From: Marinagarivorans algicola
GTDB taxonomy: Bacteria > Pseudomonadota > Gammaproteobacteria > Pseudomonadales > Cellvibrionaceae
NCBI RefSeq assembly: GCF_001292705.1
Contig: NZ_LGAK01000010.1
Location: 99,367-163,366 of the forward strand
DNA: 64,000 nt
Direction of reading: 5' to 3'
Position 1 is the first letter of the stretch. The number at the start of each line of letters is the position of its first letter. The notes under the pieces are model-generated. The model did no database searches. It saw only the letters and a program-made list of their open reading frames with translations, and was not told where the DNA came from. The position numbers and the translations under genes are program-made. Below are positions 1 through 9,742 of the stretch, piece by piece.

Positions 1-932
1 TGAATAGGTTGACCATTTTGCGTGAACTCATATTCTACCGTACCCAAACTAATAATATCATTAGGCTCAGCCCCCTCATCAGAAACACCAGTAAAACTAC
101 CAGGAAAAGCCAGCAAAGTTGCAGGGTTTGATACATCAACTGGCGTGATAGTTAATTGAATATCACCCGTCACAGGGTTACCGCTGGCATCAACAAAATC
201 GTCTTTATCAACCGTCACAGCAGCGCCATTAGCACCCACTTGCACACTTTGTCCACTATTGCTGATAGTGATTATTTCACCACGCTTAATGATGGTAACA
301 TCAACAAAAATACGACCATCTTCCTTAGGTGTTGACACAGGAACAACTTGATAAGCAAAACCTACAGAGGCAATACGGAGGCTGTATTTTTCAAGAGCAT
401 TTAGGGTAAGTGAAAAATTACCGTCGATATCCGTAACTTGATCATCACTCACTAGTTGACCGTCTTGGTACACCTCGATTGTGGCATTAAACACTGCTAG
501 GCCTGCGGTATCAGTTACGCGGCCATTCACAAGGGATTGCGAAGTTGTTTCTTGCTCAGCACCAGGGCCTGGCGGATTATTCAGTAATACACTATTAAAA
601 TAACGGAAATCCTCCAGACCTACACGACCGCTTTCATCTAAATCATAAAGTAAATTTTGTGAACTAAAAGCACTGACAAATAATGATGCATCAGCACTAT
701 CGACACGGCCGTTATTATCAAAGTCGCCATCACACACATTACCATAGCCATCATTATCGCTATCTATTTGCTGAGGATTGGCAACTTCCCGACAATTATC
801 CCGGGTATTAATAACGCCGTCACCATCGGTATCAGTTGATACAGACCAAGCAAATGGTGCAAAACACAAGGCCATCATAATCAGCAAGTACTGACACAGT
901 CGCTGACTATTCATTTTATTCGTTTTTTTCAC
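1..932 (-). CDS. Secreted protein with TSP3-type Ca-binding repeats, dockerin-like EF-hands and carboxypeptidase-regulatory-like domain (C-terminus outside window)
   Basis: The frame stays open from a GTG at 932 to the window edge, about 310 codons, so the C-terminus is missing. GTG 932 is chosen because AGAGGAA lies about 7 nt upstream; ATG 953 and ATG 914 are in frame. Residues ~1-30 form a signal peptide ending near AWS. Next come Asp/Asn-rich Ca-binding motifs of the thrombospondin type 3 kind (DTDGDGV, DSDNDGYG). Two dockerin/EF-hand-like loops follow (DFDNNGRVDSAD, DLDESGRVGLED). After a Pro/Gly linker, a segment with NGRVTDTAGLAVFNATIEVY and DIDGNFSL looks like a carboxypeptidase-regulatory beta-sandwich. 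This architecture is typical of exported cell-surface proteins. The function is unknown because the remaining domains lie outside the window. Confidence 0.75.
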   Translation of the reverse strand, partial: MKKTNKMNSQRLCQYLLIMMALCFAPFAWSVSTDTDGDGVINTRDNCREVANPQQIDSDNDGYGNVCDGDFDNNGRVDSADASLFVSAFSSQNLLYDLDESGRVGLEDFRYFNSVLLNNPPGPGAEQETTSQSLVNGRVTDTAGLAVFNATIEVYQDGQLVSDDQVTDIDGNFSLTLNALEKYSLRIASVGFAYQVVPVSTPKEDGRIFVDVTIIKRGEIITISNSGQSVQVGANGAAVTVDKDDFVDASGNPVTGDIQLTITPVDVSNPATLLAFPGSFTGVSDEGAEPNDIISLGTVEYEFTQNGQPI

Positions 933-1578
933 AATGAAGTTCCTCTTAAACATCATTAAATAATAGGGGCATTAAAGCAGTTAACACAAAGAGCAAAACG
1001 CAGTATGTCTTCATGTCAAAACAGTAGAAACCTTTCGGAAATCATTGTCCAACCCTAATAACTTAACAAGAGCATTAGTGGCACCCAAAACATTTTTTGC
1101 AGTTATTAATCCTTTTAAGACACCCATAAAAAATAATTTAAATCGTTAGAAGTGTCATATATTTTATTACAGATAAAAGAAGGGGCATAATACAAAAACC
1201 AACCATGTAAAATTTATCAACACCCATGCAAATTCTATAAGACACAAAGCATCGCTCTATCGTGCTTTATAAATTGATAGCACCAGAGCGCTTTTAAAAT
1301 TTTAAACTCAATAATAATTATCGCTATTCAATCAGCCGACAAATCTCAACATAAGAAGCTAAAGGGTTATTTTATGAAAATTTAATGCTGGATTTTAAGG
1401 CGTGCAACATCAAAAAGAACACAATCAAGAAACACAAAATCAAAAAGAACAAAATAAAAAAGCACAAAGGCATAGGTAATTTAGCAGCCTAAGAAAGACT
1501 ACATACGTATCATTTCGATATTGTAGGGTATTGATTGATAATGTAGGTCGCGACGCAATATTGAAACAAACGATGCGC
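933..1578. other. AT-rich intergenic region, no gene seen
   Basis: About 645 bp separates two minus-strand genes. It holds no convincing ORF, tRNA or terminator hairpin. Around 1400-1470 it is strongly A-rich with short imperfect repeats of AAAAAGAACA/AACACAAAA type. The promoter of the secreted protein at 932 should lie in the first 100-200 bp, but no clear -10/-35 pair can be assigned. Confidence 0.5.
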
Positions 1579-2007
1579 TTATTTAGCTGTTACGCTGAGT
1601 GTTTTTTGTAAAAAATAACTCGTGTAGCCCTGCGGCATATTCGGTAGTTCGCCAAAGACTGCGTAACCGAGCTTGATATAAAAATCCAAGGCCTGAAAGC
1701 TTGTCGTCTCTAAGCGAATATTCAATGTATTTTTTGAGACTGCGTACCGCTCCACGTGAGCCAGTAATTTTGTCCCCCAGCCCTCTTTGCGTATTGACTC
1801 ATCAAGCCAGAGCCCTTGAATGTGTAGCCAGTTCCAGTGTATTTCACCCAGAACACCACCCACGACTACGTCCTTATCATCTTTCACAAAAGCGGCGATT
1901 TTTTCTCTGAATACAGTACCGGTAAAGCTTTCATTGTACTGCGTAAGGCCATATTTTAAAGTCTCAAAATCACACGCTGTAGGCGGCAAAACCTGCGTCA
2001 ACCTCAT
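1579..2007 (-). CDS. GNAT family N-acetyltransferase
   Basis: 142 aa, the length of a single GNAT domain. It has the family's central beta-strand/acetyl-CoA signature: GGVLGEIHWNWLHIQGLWLD followed by a RKEGWGTKLLAHVE loop (the Q/RxxGxG/A pyrophosphate-binding pattern). The later strand LRLETTSFQALDFYIKLGY is the typical GNAT motif B. The acceptor cannot be inferred. It is a stand-alone minus-strand gene, divergent from gmk with about 100 bp between them. A purine-rich AGGTGG lies about 11 nt before the ATG. Confidence 0.8.
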   Translation of the reverse strand: MRLTQVLPPTACDFETLKYGLTQYNESFTGTVFREKIAAFVKDDKDVVVGGVLGEIHWNWLHIQGLWLDESIRKEGWGTKLLAHVERYAVSKNTLNIRLETTSFQALDFYIKLGYAVFGELPNMPQGYTSYFLQKTLSVTAK

Positions 2008-2093
2008 ATCACAACACCCACCTTTTTATGTATTTAGCGCTAAGCTATTTCGCCTGTTGCCTCTTGATGTACAATAGCTGCCCACTACTTTAG

Positions 2094-2726
<633 letters not shown>

Positions 2727-2880
2727 ACTCAGCCGCGCCGCCGCGCCAAACAGGCCAAAGCGGCTACACTCAAATAACACAACATGCGTAAAACAAACGT
2801 TATTATGCCGCTAGCTCGAGCAATTGCTCTCTTTTACAGCGAGTTACAATAAACAAGCACTGCCAAGTGTCATTGCGTAC

Positions 2881-2909
2881 TTGTTCTTATGGCGACATTT
2901 CCGTAGAAT
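2881..2909 (+). promoter_or_regulatory. Candidate sigma-70 promoter for rpoZ-spoT
   Basis: TTGTTC (2881-2886) and TAGAAT (2904-2909) are separated by 17 bp, about 160 bp before rpoZ. This sits in the 342-bp gmk-rpoZ gap (2727-3068), which otherwise contains no gene. Assigned from spacing and consensus only. Confidence 0.4.
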
Positions 2910-3068
2910 TACGCCCCATTTTAAGTTTGCTACAGTCGTTTTTATTCGAATAGAAATGAGCTGGCACTTGCTTATAAGCTAAAAATCATGCACATTTAAG
3001 CGCTACGTTTTGAGCGCCTAAATGTGCTTCAACGCACATTCATTGGCGTACTCGATCAGGAAAACACC

Positions 3069-3332
3069 ATGGCTCGCATTACCGTAGAAGATTGCTTAGA
3101 ACACGTAGATAACCGTTTTGAATTAGTGGTTGTTGGCAGTAAACGCGCGCGCCAACTCGCTGTTGGCGGCAAAGACGCATTAGTTCCCGAAGAAAATGAC
3201 AAGCCTACCGTGATTGCTTTGCGCGAAATCGAGCTCGGTCTTATCAATGCGGGGATTTTGAGCGAGCCCGATACCGACAACCAACCCTTGATGAAGCACG
3301 ATCTTAATTTAGAGATTCCTCATCACGATTAA
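3069..3332 (+). CDS. rpoZ: DNA-directed RNA polymerase omega subunit
   Basis: Omega assists assembly of the beta' subunit and forms one of the ppGpp sites on RNA polymerase. 87 aa from ATG 3069 ([20 protein letters not shown]), with AGGA about 8 nt upstream. An upstream in-frame ATG at 3024 would add 15 residues not usual for the family and is rejected. The conserved core [15 protein letters not shown] and [10 protein letters not shown] are present. The C-terminal tail is acidic and variable. It lies 21 bp before spoT. Confidence 0.95.
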   Translation: MARITVEDCLEHVDNRFELVVVGSKRARQLAVGGKDALVPEENDKPTVIALREIELGLINAGILSEPDTDNQPLMKHDLNLEIPHHD

Positions 3333-3353
3333 AACCGACCCCGGAGGACAACT

Positions 3354-5459
3354 TTGCTCACTATAGATTCACTCAGCCACAGGCTGTCCTCCTACCTTGA
3401 GCCCGAGCAAATTCGGGCGGTAAAACGCGCCTACTACTATGCCGAGCAAGCCCATACCGGCCAATACCGGCGTAGTGGCGAGCGATACATCACCCACCCG
3501 CTTGCTGTTGCCAACATTCTTGCGTCCATGCACATGGGCTACCAAAGCCTTATTGCGGCCATGCTGCACGATGTTATCGAAGATACCAGCATCGGCAAAG
3601 AGGCTATCGCCAAGCAGTTTGGCAAGCCTATCGCCGACCTCGTCGATGGCGTCAGTAAACTCGCCAAAATAGAATACGAGTCGCAAGCCGAGAAACAGGC
3701 CAAAAATTTTCAAAAAATGGCCATGGCCATGGCACATGATTTACGTGTTATTGTGGTTAAGCTCGCCGACCGCTTACATAACATGCGTACACTCGGCTCG
3801 CTAGCACCAGCAAAAAAACGGCGTATCGCCAAAGAAACACTCGAAATTTACGCTCCCATCGCGCATCGCTTAGGCATGAACGACCTACGGATTGAGTACG
3901 AAGACCGCTGCTTTACAGCCATTTACCCACTGCGCGCATCACGCCTGCAAGCCGCTCTTAAACATGTGCGCGGCAACCGCAAAGCACTCGTTGAAAATAT
4001 TCAAGACGCCATCGAAAACCGCTTACAACGCGAGGGGATTCCCTCACTGGTGATTGGCCGCGAAAAGCATCTTTACAGCATTTACAGCAAAATGCGTAAT
4101 AAGAAAAAGTCTTTTAAAGAAATCATGGATGTCTATGCCTTCCGCATTATTGTAGAGGACATAGATACCTGCTACCGCGCATTAGGGGCCGTACACAACC
4201 TATACAAACCAATGGCTAGCGAATTCAAAGACTATATTGCCATCCCTAAAATTAACGGCTACCAAAGTTTACACACTATTTTAATTGGCATGCACGGCGT
4301 GCCCATCGAGGTGCAAATACGCACCAAAGAAATGGACGAGCTCGCCAGCCGAGGCATTGCGGCACACTGGCTGTATAAATCGGTTAACGGTAAAGACCAC
4401 GGCGGCGAGTCGCAAGCCCGTGTCGACCGCTGGATTCAACGCATTCTCGAAATTCAACAGCACGCAGGCAACTCGCTGGAGTTTATCGAAAACGTTAAAA
4501 TTGATTTATTCCGCGACGAGGTGTACGTATTCACCCCCAAAGGCGCCATTGTCGAGCTCGCCTCGGGCGCAACACCCGTTGATTTTGCCTACAGTGTGCA
4601 TACCGACATTGGTAATGCCTGTGTCGCATGCCGTATTAATGATCGCCCTGCGCCACTGTCACAGCCACTGCAAAGCGGCCAGAAAATTAAGATCATTACC
4701 TCGGAGTCTTCACAGCCCAACCCTAACTGGCTCAACTTTGTGGTATCGGCCAAGGCTCGCACGGCCATCCGGCACTACCTCAAAACCCAACGCCACATCG
4801 AGTCGGTTGAACTAGGTCGCCGCATGCTAAGCCGCGCACTGGCCAATAACAATTTATCGCTTGAGGCGATCACCATCGAACAGCTGCAATATGTGCTAGA
4901 TCTCAATAAACTGGCCACACGTGACGATCTTTATCAAGATATTGGCCAAGGTAAAATTGCAGCGATCTCAGTGGTTCAAGGGCTTCACCCTAATGCCGAG
5001 CAAACCCATACTAGCGCACCCATCACCGTAGATTCGCCCGACGGGCTACTGATTAAATTTGCCCGCTGTTGCCGCCCTATTCCTGGTGACCAAATTTTAG
5101 GGCACTTTAGTACCGGCAAAGGGATTGTGGTGCACCGCGAAACCTGTAAAAACATCGGCGACTTACGCAGTAAAGGCGAAAACATCAATGCGATTGATTG
5201 GTCCAATAACGTCAGCGGCGAGTACTACACCGACATTCGCGTTGAAGTCAATTCCGAGCGTGGCATTATTGCAAGCCTCGCCACTCGTATCGCCGAAACA
5301 CGCACCAATATAGAAGGTATTCAAGTGGCCGAACGCGATGCCGAGCACAGCGTGATTACACTGACGATCGCCGTAAAAAACCGCAAACAATTAGCCGATG
5401 TAATGCGTCGAGTACGCACAATGCGCTCGGTAGGCCTTGTTTATCGCGGTAAAAATTAA
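3354..5459 (+). CDS. spoT: Bifunctional (p)ppGpp synthetase/hydrolase SpoT
   Basis: Makes and degrades (p)ppGpp. 701 aa, the usual SpoT length. The N-terminal HD hydrolase has an intact HDVIED at residues ~72-77, so hydrolysis should be active. The synthetase domain (~240-350) includes YSIYSKMRNK, DVYAFRII and NGYQSLHT. The TGS domain begins near DEVYVFTPKG, and a C-terminal ACT domain covers the last ~75 residues. The start codon is TTG at 3354 with an excellent GGAGG about 8 nt upstream. It follows rpoZ by 21 bp, so it is probably co-transcribed. The intact HD motif favours SpoT over a RelA-only synthetase. Confidence 0.96.
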   Translation: MLTIDSLSHRLSSYLEPEQIRAVKRAYYYAEQAHTGQYRRSGERYITHPLAVANILASMHMGYQSLIAAMLHDVIEDTSIGKEAIAKQFGKPIADLVDGVSKLAKIEYESQAEKQAKNFQKMAMAMAHDLRVIVVKLADRLHNMRTLGSLAPAKKRRIAKETLEIYAPIAHRLGMNDLRIEYEDRCFTAIYPLRASRLQAALKHVRGNRKALVENIQDAIENRLQREGIPSLVIGREKHLYSIYSKMRNKKKSFKEIMDVYAFRIIVEDIDTCYRALGAVHNLYKPMASEFKDYIAIPKINGYQSLHTILIGMHGVPIEVQIRTKEMDELASRGIAAHWLYKSVNGKDHGGESQARVDRWIQRILEIQQHAGNSLEFIENVKIDLFRDEVYVFTPKGAIVELASGATPVDFAYSVHTDIGNACVACRINDRPAPLSQPLQSGQKIKIITSESSQPNPNWLNFVVSAKARTAIRHYLKTQRHIESVELGRRMLSRALANNNLSLEAITIEQLQYVLDLNKLATRDDLYQDIGQGKIAAISVVQGLHPNAEQTHTSAPITVDSPDGLLIKFARCCRPIPGDQILGHFSTGKGIVVHRETCKNIGDLRSKGENINAIDWSNNVSGEYYTDIRVEVNSERGIIASLATRIAETRTNIEGIQVAERDAEHSVITLTIAVKNRKQLADVMRRVRTMRSVGLVYRGKN

Positions 5460-5551
5460 TGCGACTGTGCATACCCGCGCCCAGCCGTTTCACAATAATC
5501 AAACGCCTAACGCGCGCTAACTGCGCCGTTACCAGGGCATGACTCGCTACG

Positions 5552-5591
5552 CTTAGAACCTTAGAATCTTAGAACCTTAGAACCTTAGAAC
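5552..5591. repeat. Tandem 8-bp repeat, 5 copies of CTTAGAAY
   Basis: Five back-to-back copies of CTTAGAAC (second copy ends in T) lie in the spoT-ridA gap and end 37 bp before the ridA ATG. A sixth truncated unit (CTAG) follows. The gap (5460-5628) holds no gene. Confidence 0.85.
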
Positions 5592-5628
5592 CTAGCGCTT
5601 ACAGTATCTTTAGAACACAGGACTTCCT

Positions 5629-6012
5629 ATGACCAACAAAGCGATTATTTCGACCGAAAAAGCCCCTCGCGCCATTGGCACTTACTCCCAAGCGATTAAA
5701 GTCAACAATACTGTGTACCTTTCGGGCCAAATACCCCTCATTCCAGACACTATGGAAATGGTACAAGGTGACTTTGCTGCTGAAGCGCATCAAGTGTTTA
5801 AAAATCTTCAAGCGGTCTGCGAAGCCAGCAATGCTCGGTTAGCCGATATTGTTAAGCTCAATATCTATCTCACCGACCTAAGCCACTTTGCCATTGTGAA
5901 TGACGTCATGGCGCAATATTTTCAAGCGCCTTACCCCGCCCGCGCTGCAATTGGCGTCAGCCAACTACCTAAGGGCGCACAAATAGAAGCTGATGGTATT
6001 GTAGTGATCTAA
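5629..6012 (+). CDS. ridA: RidA family 2-iminobutanoate/2-iminopropanoate deaminase
   Basis: Hydrolyses reactive enamine/imine intermediates released by PLP enzymes. 127 aa, the full family length. Signatures: [13 protein letters not shown] near the N-terminus, [10 protein letters not shown], and the C-terminal [20 protein letters not shown] with the conserved Arg of the active site. An AGGA lies about 7 nt before ATG 5629. It lies downstream of spoT, as in many Gammaproteobacteria. Confidence 0.93.
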   Translation: MTNKAIISTEKAPRAIGTYSQAIKVNNTVYLSGQIPLIPDTMEMVQGDFAAEAHQVFKNLQAVCEASNARLADIVKLNIYLTDLSHFAIVNDVMAQYFQAPYPARAAIGVSQLPKGAQIEADGIVVI

Positions 6013-6191
6013 CACCATCACACCGTCATGGCCCGTTACTTAAATGACCATGCCGCCTGTAAAATAACCGCCTACAAAACCTCGAAAACAGCGAAGTTCA
6101 AAAAACAAACAACCGCCTAGAGCCCTTACCGGACTAAGCTTAAGCACATTTATCCACAGCTAGTTCTAGCTAAAACTGAAGATTATTGTGT

Positions 6192-6893
6192 ATGAAACTC
6201 CCCCCTCCGCAGTTGGTCATTTACGATCTTGACGGCACGCTTATCGATAGCGTACCGAGCATTGCGCTCGCCCTCAACAATACCTTACAACAAGCTCTTA
6301 TGCCCCGCGTGAGCGAGCAACAGGTTCGCCTCTGGGTGGGCAACGGCAGCCTCATGTTAATCCGTCGAGCACTTGAAGCCCTACAGGCCGACCTTAAACA
6401 ACTTGATCGTATTCATCAGCATTTTTTAGATCATTACGGGAGACAAGTGCAAAGCAGTCCTGACGCAGCCGCTTCTAGTACGACAAGCAGTACATTTGCG
6501 GGAACACACGAGCTCATGGCCTTATTTAAGCGCCACGGTGTGGCTCAGGCCATCGCTACCAATAAACCGCAACAATTTGTACCGGCTATCTTAAGCGCCG
6601 AGGGCTTAATGCCTTTTGTCAGTGCTATTGTAGGCGGCAATAGCTTGCCAGAGTGCAAGCCTAGTCCTCTGCCATTGTTAACCTTATGCTCGCGCTTTCA
6701 CTGCCCGCCCAGTCGCGCCTTGATGATTGGAGACAGTACAGCCGATGCGAAAAGCGCACAACATGCCGGTATACCTTGCTGGCTTGTCGAGCAAGGCTAT
6801 GCTCAGGGTATAGACCTGCAACAACTTGGCGCGCAAAGCGTTTTTAAAGACACACGACAATTACTGCATTATGCTACGCAGCTGATGAGTTAA
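6192..6893 (+). CDS. HAD-superfamily hydrolase, phosphoglycolate phosphatase-like
   Basis: 233 aa from ATG 6192; a TTG six bases earlier is also in frame but sits too close to the purine-rich TGAAGA. HAD motif I is DLDGTLID near residue 11. Motif II is IATNKP, and motif III/IV is KPSPLP with GDSTADAKSAQHAG. This pattern and length match Gph-type phosphoglycolate or PpaX-like phosphatases. The substrate cannot be fixed from sequence. A 28-bp gap separates it from the next small secreted protein, so the two may share a transcript. Confidence 0.82.
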   Translation: MKLPPPQLVIYDLDGTLIDSVPSIALALNNTLQQALMPRVSEQQVRLWVGNGSLMLIRRALEALQADLKQLDRIHQHFLDHYGRQVQSSPDAAASSTTSSTFAGTHELMALFKRHGVAQAIATNKPQQFVPAILSAEGLMPFVSAIVGGNSLPECKPSPLPLLTLCSRFHCPPSRALMIGDSTADAKSAQHAGIPCWLVEQGYAQGIDLQQLGAQSVFKDTRQLLHYATQLMS

Positions 6894-6920
6894 ACCCGCT
6901 ATTAACAAGAGGATATACCT

Positions 6921-7265
6921 ATGCTCAACCGCATTATCATAACCGCTGCCCTAACTAGCTTAGCGGCGCCTACTGTGTTGGCACAAAGTGATGCACGCTT
7001 TGTGTGCACCAAAAATGATACCACTCGCACCATTAAAATTAATTATGCCGGCGATGCGCCAGTGCCTTGCAGTGTCAGCTACCAAAAAGGCACCGCTAGC
7101 GAGCAAGTCTTATGGGCTGCCCAAAACAGCAAGGGTTATTGCGAAGAAAAAGCCACTGCCTTTGTCGAGCAGCAGCGCAACTGGGGCTGGGAATGCGGCG
7201 ATGCAGAACTTGCGCTAAACACAGAAGAACAGCTCGTCGATGACATGGCAAAAGAAGCGCAATAA
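6921..7265 (+). CDS. Small secreted protein, unknown function
   Basis: 114 aa. Residues 1-21 form a signal peptide (hydrophobic core, ending VLA-Q). The mature part has four cysteines (FVCTKND, PCSVSY, GYCEEK, WECGD), suggesting disulfides in the periplasm or outside. An AGAGGATAT ribosome site precedes the ATG. It is not a family I can name. Confidence 0.75.
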   Translation: MLNRIIITAALTSLAAPTVLAQSDARFVCTKNDTTRTIKINYAGDAPVPCSVSYQKGTASEQVLWAAQNSKGYCEEKATAFVEQQRNWGWECGDAELALNTEEQLVDDMAKEAQ

Positions 7266-7629
7266 CCCATCCGGTATGCCAAGAAACCGCACTGAATAGC
7301 ACCACTCATAGCCTGCTGTTCAAAGGCGCCAGTTATCGCCTAATGCCGCTGAATACGGCACCTAGTCGCTAGCAACAAATAAATAAAAAAAAGACTTTAC
7401 AGCGATTCACGTTGGGCTTAATCTGCCTGCAATCTAACCAGCCCTGTTCCTAGGGCTGCTTTTACAGGTGTTTAACACCATGTTTAAAAGTAGGTCTACA
7501 ACGCCGTTGTAGTATTTAGGCTAGTCCTTAGCCTTAAATTATTCTTAAAACTCTTACTGACATTTTGCTCAAGTGCCTTTGCGTCTGCCTGTTTTGTGCT
7601 AATGCCCGCCCTTGCGCTAGGACTTTATT
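7266..7629. other. Intergenic region before rimK
   Basis: About 364 bp without a gene. It holds two perfect short palindromes, described separately, plus AT-rich sequence that may carry the rimK promoter. No clear terminator follows the small secreted protein. Confidence 0.5.
7467..7512. promoter_or_regulatory. Two palindromes upstream of rimK, possible operators
   Basis: GGTGTTTAACACC (7467-7479) has perfect 6-bp arms, and CTACAACGCCGTTGTAG (7496-7512) has perfect 8-bp arms around one central base. They lie 118-163 bp upstream of rimK. Dyads of this size suit dimeric repressors. Which protein binds, if any, is unknown. Confidence 0.35.
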
Positions 7630-8535
7630 ATGCGTATTGCTGTACTCTCTCGTGGAGAAAACCTGTATTCCACCCGCCGCCTAAAAGAAGCTGGCGAAGC
7701 GCGTGGCCATACCGTTGATATTATCGACACACTGCATTGCTACATGGATATCACCCAAAATCGTCCCGCAGTACGCTACAACGGCGAAGAGCTTCCCTTG
7801 TATGATGCGGTGATTCCACGCATTGGCGCCTCAATTACTTTTTACGGTACCGCCGTTGTTCGCCAATTTGAAATGATGGGCACTTTTTGCGTGAACGAGT
7901 CGGTTGCCATTAGTCGCTCACGCGATAAATTGCGTTCGCTACAACTATTATCACGCAAAGGTGTCGGCCTACCGCGTACTGGTTTCGCCAGCAAACCCGA
8001 TAAAATTAAAGACCTTGTTAAAAATGTAGGCGGCGCGCCTTTAGTGATTAAATTGCTCGAAGGTACGCAAGGTATTGGCGTCGTCTTAGCCGATACCAAC
8101 AAAGCCGCCGAGTCTATTATTGAAGCCTTTATGGGCTTAAAAGCGAATATTTTGGTGCAAGAATATATCGCTGAAGCTGGCGGAGCTGATATTCGCTGTT
8201 TTGTGATTGGCGATAAAGTCGTTGCCGCCATGAAGCGCCAAGGTGCTGAAGGCGAGTTTCGCTCTAACTTACATCGAGGCGGTAGCGCTACACTCGTCAA
8301 GTTAACGCGTGCCGAACGTGCAACAGCCGTTAACGCTGCCAAAGTGATGGGGCTAGGTGTATGCGGGGTGGATATTTTACAGTCTAAAAATGGCCCGGTT
8401 GTCATGGAGGTTAACTCTTCGCCAGGTTTAGAGGGTATAGAAAAAGCCACGGAGCTCGATGTTGCCGATCTTATTTATGCTCATATCGAAACCCATGCAA
8501 AACCCAACAATACCCGCACGCGCGGTCAAGGCTAA
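7630..8535 (+). CDS. rimK: RimK family alpha-L-glutamate ligase (ribosomal protein S6 modification)
   Basis: ATP-grasp ligase that adds glutamate residues to the C-terminus of ribosomal protein S6 and can make poly-alpha-glutamate. 301 aa, typical of RimK. It opens with [18 protein letters not shown]. The ATP-grasp core includes [28 protein letters not shown] and the metal/phosphate loop [15 protein letters not shown]. It heads a run of three genes with an AstE/AspA-like hydrolase and a retropepsin-like protease. Confidence 0.93.
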   Translation: MRIAVLSRGENLYSTRRLKEAGEARGHTVDIIDTLHCYMDITQNRPAVRYNGEELPLYDAVIPRIGASITFYGTAVVRQFEMMGTFCVNESVAISRSRDKLRSLQLLSRKGVGLPRTGFASKPDKIKDLVKNVGGAPLVIKLLEGTQGIGVVLADTNKAAESIIEAFMGLKANILVQEYIAEAGGADIRCFVIGDKVVAAMKRQGAEGEFRSNLHRGGSATLVKLTRAERATAVNAAKVMGLGVCGVDILQSKNGPVVMEVNSSPGLEGIEKATELDVADLIYAHIETHAKPNNTRTRGQG

Positions 8536-8620
8536 TTCGCTAAACACGCGGCTTTTCGTTACAGATTAGCCGTATCATGCCACAACAGTAATGCTTAAAA
8601 CAGAGTTTACACAATCCATG

Positions 8621-9670
8621 AAAACATTGATTATTGGCGGGCACACCATTGCCCCTGATAGCACACAAAAAATCGATATTCCCGGCATTCGCTTATATAC
8701 CGATACCGATGTTGCCATGCCGGTTTATGTCATTAGAGCCAAAAAAGATGGGCCGACTGTTTTTGTCAGCGCTGCAGTACATGGCGATGAGCTCAATGGC
8801 ATCGAAATTGTGCGTCGCCTCATCAATTTAAAAAGCCTTAAATTAACGCATGGCACATTAATTTTAGTCCCTATTGTGAATATTTATGGTGTCCAAAACC
8901 AAAGCCGCTACATGCCAGATCGTCGCGATTTAAATCGCTGCTTTCCAGGCTCGGCCAAAGGCTCACTCGCCGGTCGTATGGCGCATACTTTTTTAACCGA
9001 AATTGTTCAACACTGCGACTACGGCATAGATTTACACACTGGCGCTATTCATCGCTCAAACTTGCCACAGATACGCGCCAATCTAGAAGATCCTGAAACA
9101 CTTAATTTAGCCGAAGCTTTTGGCGTACCGGTTTTATTGAATTCTAATTTACGCGATGGCTCATTGCGTGAAGCCGCCGTCGAGTCGGGGACTAAGATTT
9201 TATTATATGAAGCTGGCCAAGCATTACGCTTTGATGAGCTATCGATTCGTGCAGGGGTCAAAGGGATTCTCAATATTCTGAATCATATCGGCATGGTCAA
9301 ACGTAAAGGGCCACAAAAAAAGATACAGCATTTTATTGCTAACAATAGTGTTTGGTGCCGCGCGAATGAAAGCGGCATCGTGAACAACCTCAAAAACCTA
9401 GGCGATCAAGTGCAAAAAGGCGATATTCTCGCCACTATTGGCAGTCCTTACGGCGAGATTTTTGACCATGTAACTACACCGCGTGCTGGGATTATTATTG
9501 GCAAACAAAATATCCCTCTTGCTCAGGAGGGTGAGGCAATGTTTCATATCGCCTATTTCTCTGAACCCGATGAAGACATCGCCGAGAATATCGAAAAAAT
9601 GCAAGACACGCTATTAGCCAGTAACGCGCCTAATGACAACTCGCATATTTACGGCATACAGCAACCATAA
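8621..9670 (+). CDS. Succinylglutamate desuccinylase/aspartoacylase family hydrolase
   Basis: 349 aa from ATG 8621; ATG 8591 adds 10 residues and has no better ribosome site. Zinc carboxypeptidase-like family (M14-related, AstE/AspA). Zinc ligands appear as AAVHGDELNG (HxxE) and, later, GIDLHTGA with the second His. A C-terminal beta domain follows (GSPYGEIFDHVTTPRAGII). Such genes recur next to rimK and the RimB-type protease in other marine Gammaproteobacteria, as recalled. Removing glutamate from poly-Glu is a reasonable role but is inference. Confidence 0.85.
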   Translation, partial: KTLIIGGHTIAPDSTQKIDIPGIRLYTDTDVAMPVYVIRAKKDGPTVFVSAAVHGDELNGIEIVRRLINLKSLKLTHGTLILVPIVNIYGVQNQSRYMPDRRDLNRCFPGSAKGSLAGRMAHTFLTEIVQHCDYGIDLHTGAIHRSNLPQIRANLEDPETLNLAEAFGVPVLLNSNLRDGSLREAAVESGTKILLYEAGQALRFDELSIRAGVKGILNILNHIGMVKRKGPQKKIQHFIANNSVWCRANESGIVNNLKNLGDQVQKGDILATIGSPYGEIFDHVTTPRAGIIIGKQNIPLAQEGEAMFHIAYFSEPDEDIAENIEKMQDTLLASNAPNDNSHIYGIQQP

Positions 9671-9742
9671 GCCCGTCAGTATACCGATTTCAACAGTGAC
9701 CATATCAATGACAATAACACTATCCTTTCAGCAGGCCAAACT

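Noticed and set aside
3354..3737. Minus-strand open frame inside spoT (and similar frames opposite uvrC, CusA and others)
   Set aside because: Antisense shadow of a strong conserved gene; composition and lack of ribosome site argue against coding.
5552..5591. CRISPR-like array
   Set aside because: Eight-base units without spacers; no cas genes in the window.
6148..6156. TTATCCACA DnaA-box-like sequence, also at 17107-17115
   Set aside because: Single isolated boxes with no cluster, AT-rich unwinding region or dnaA/dnaN nearby; not an origin.
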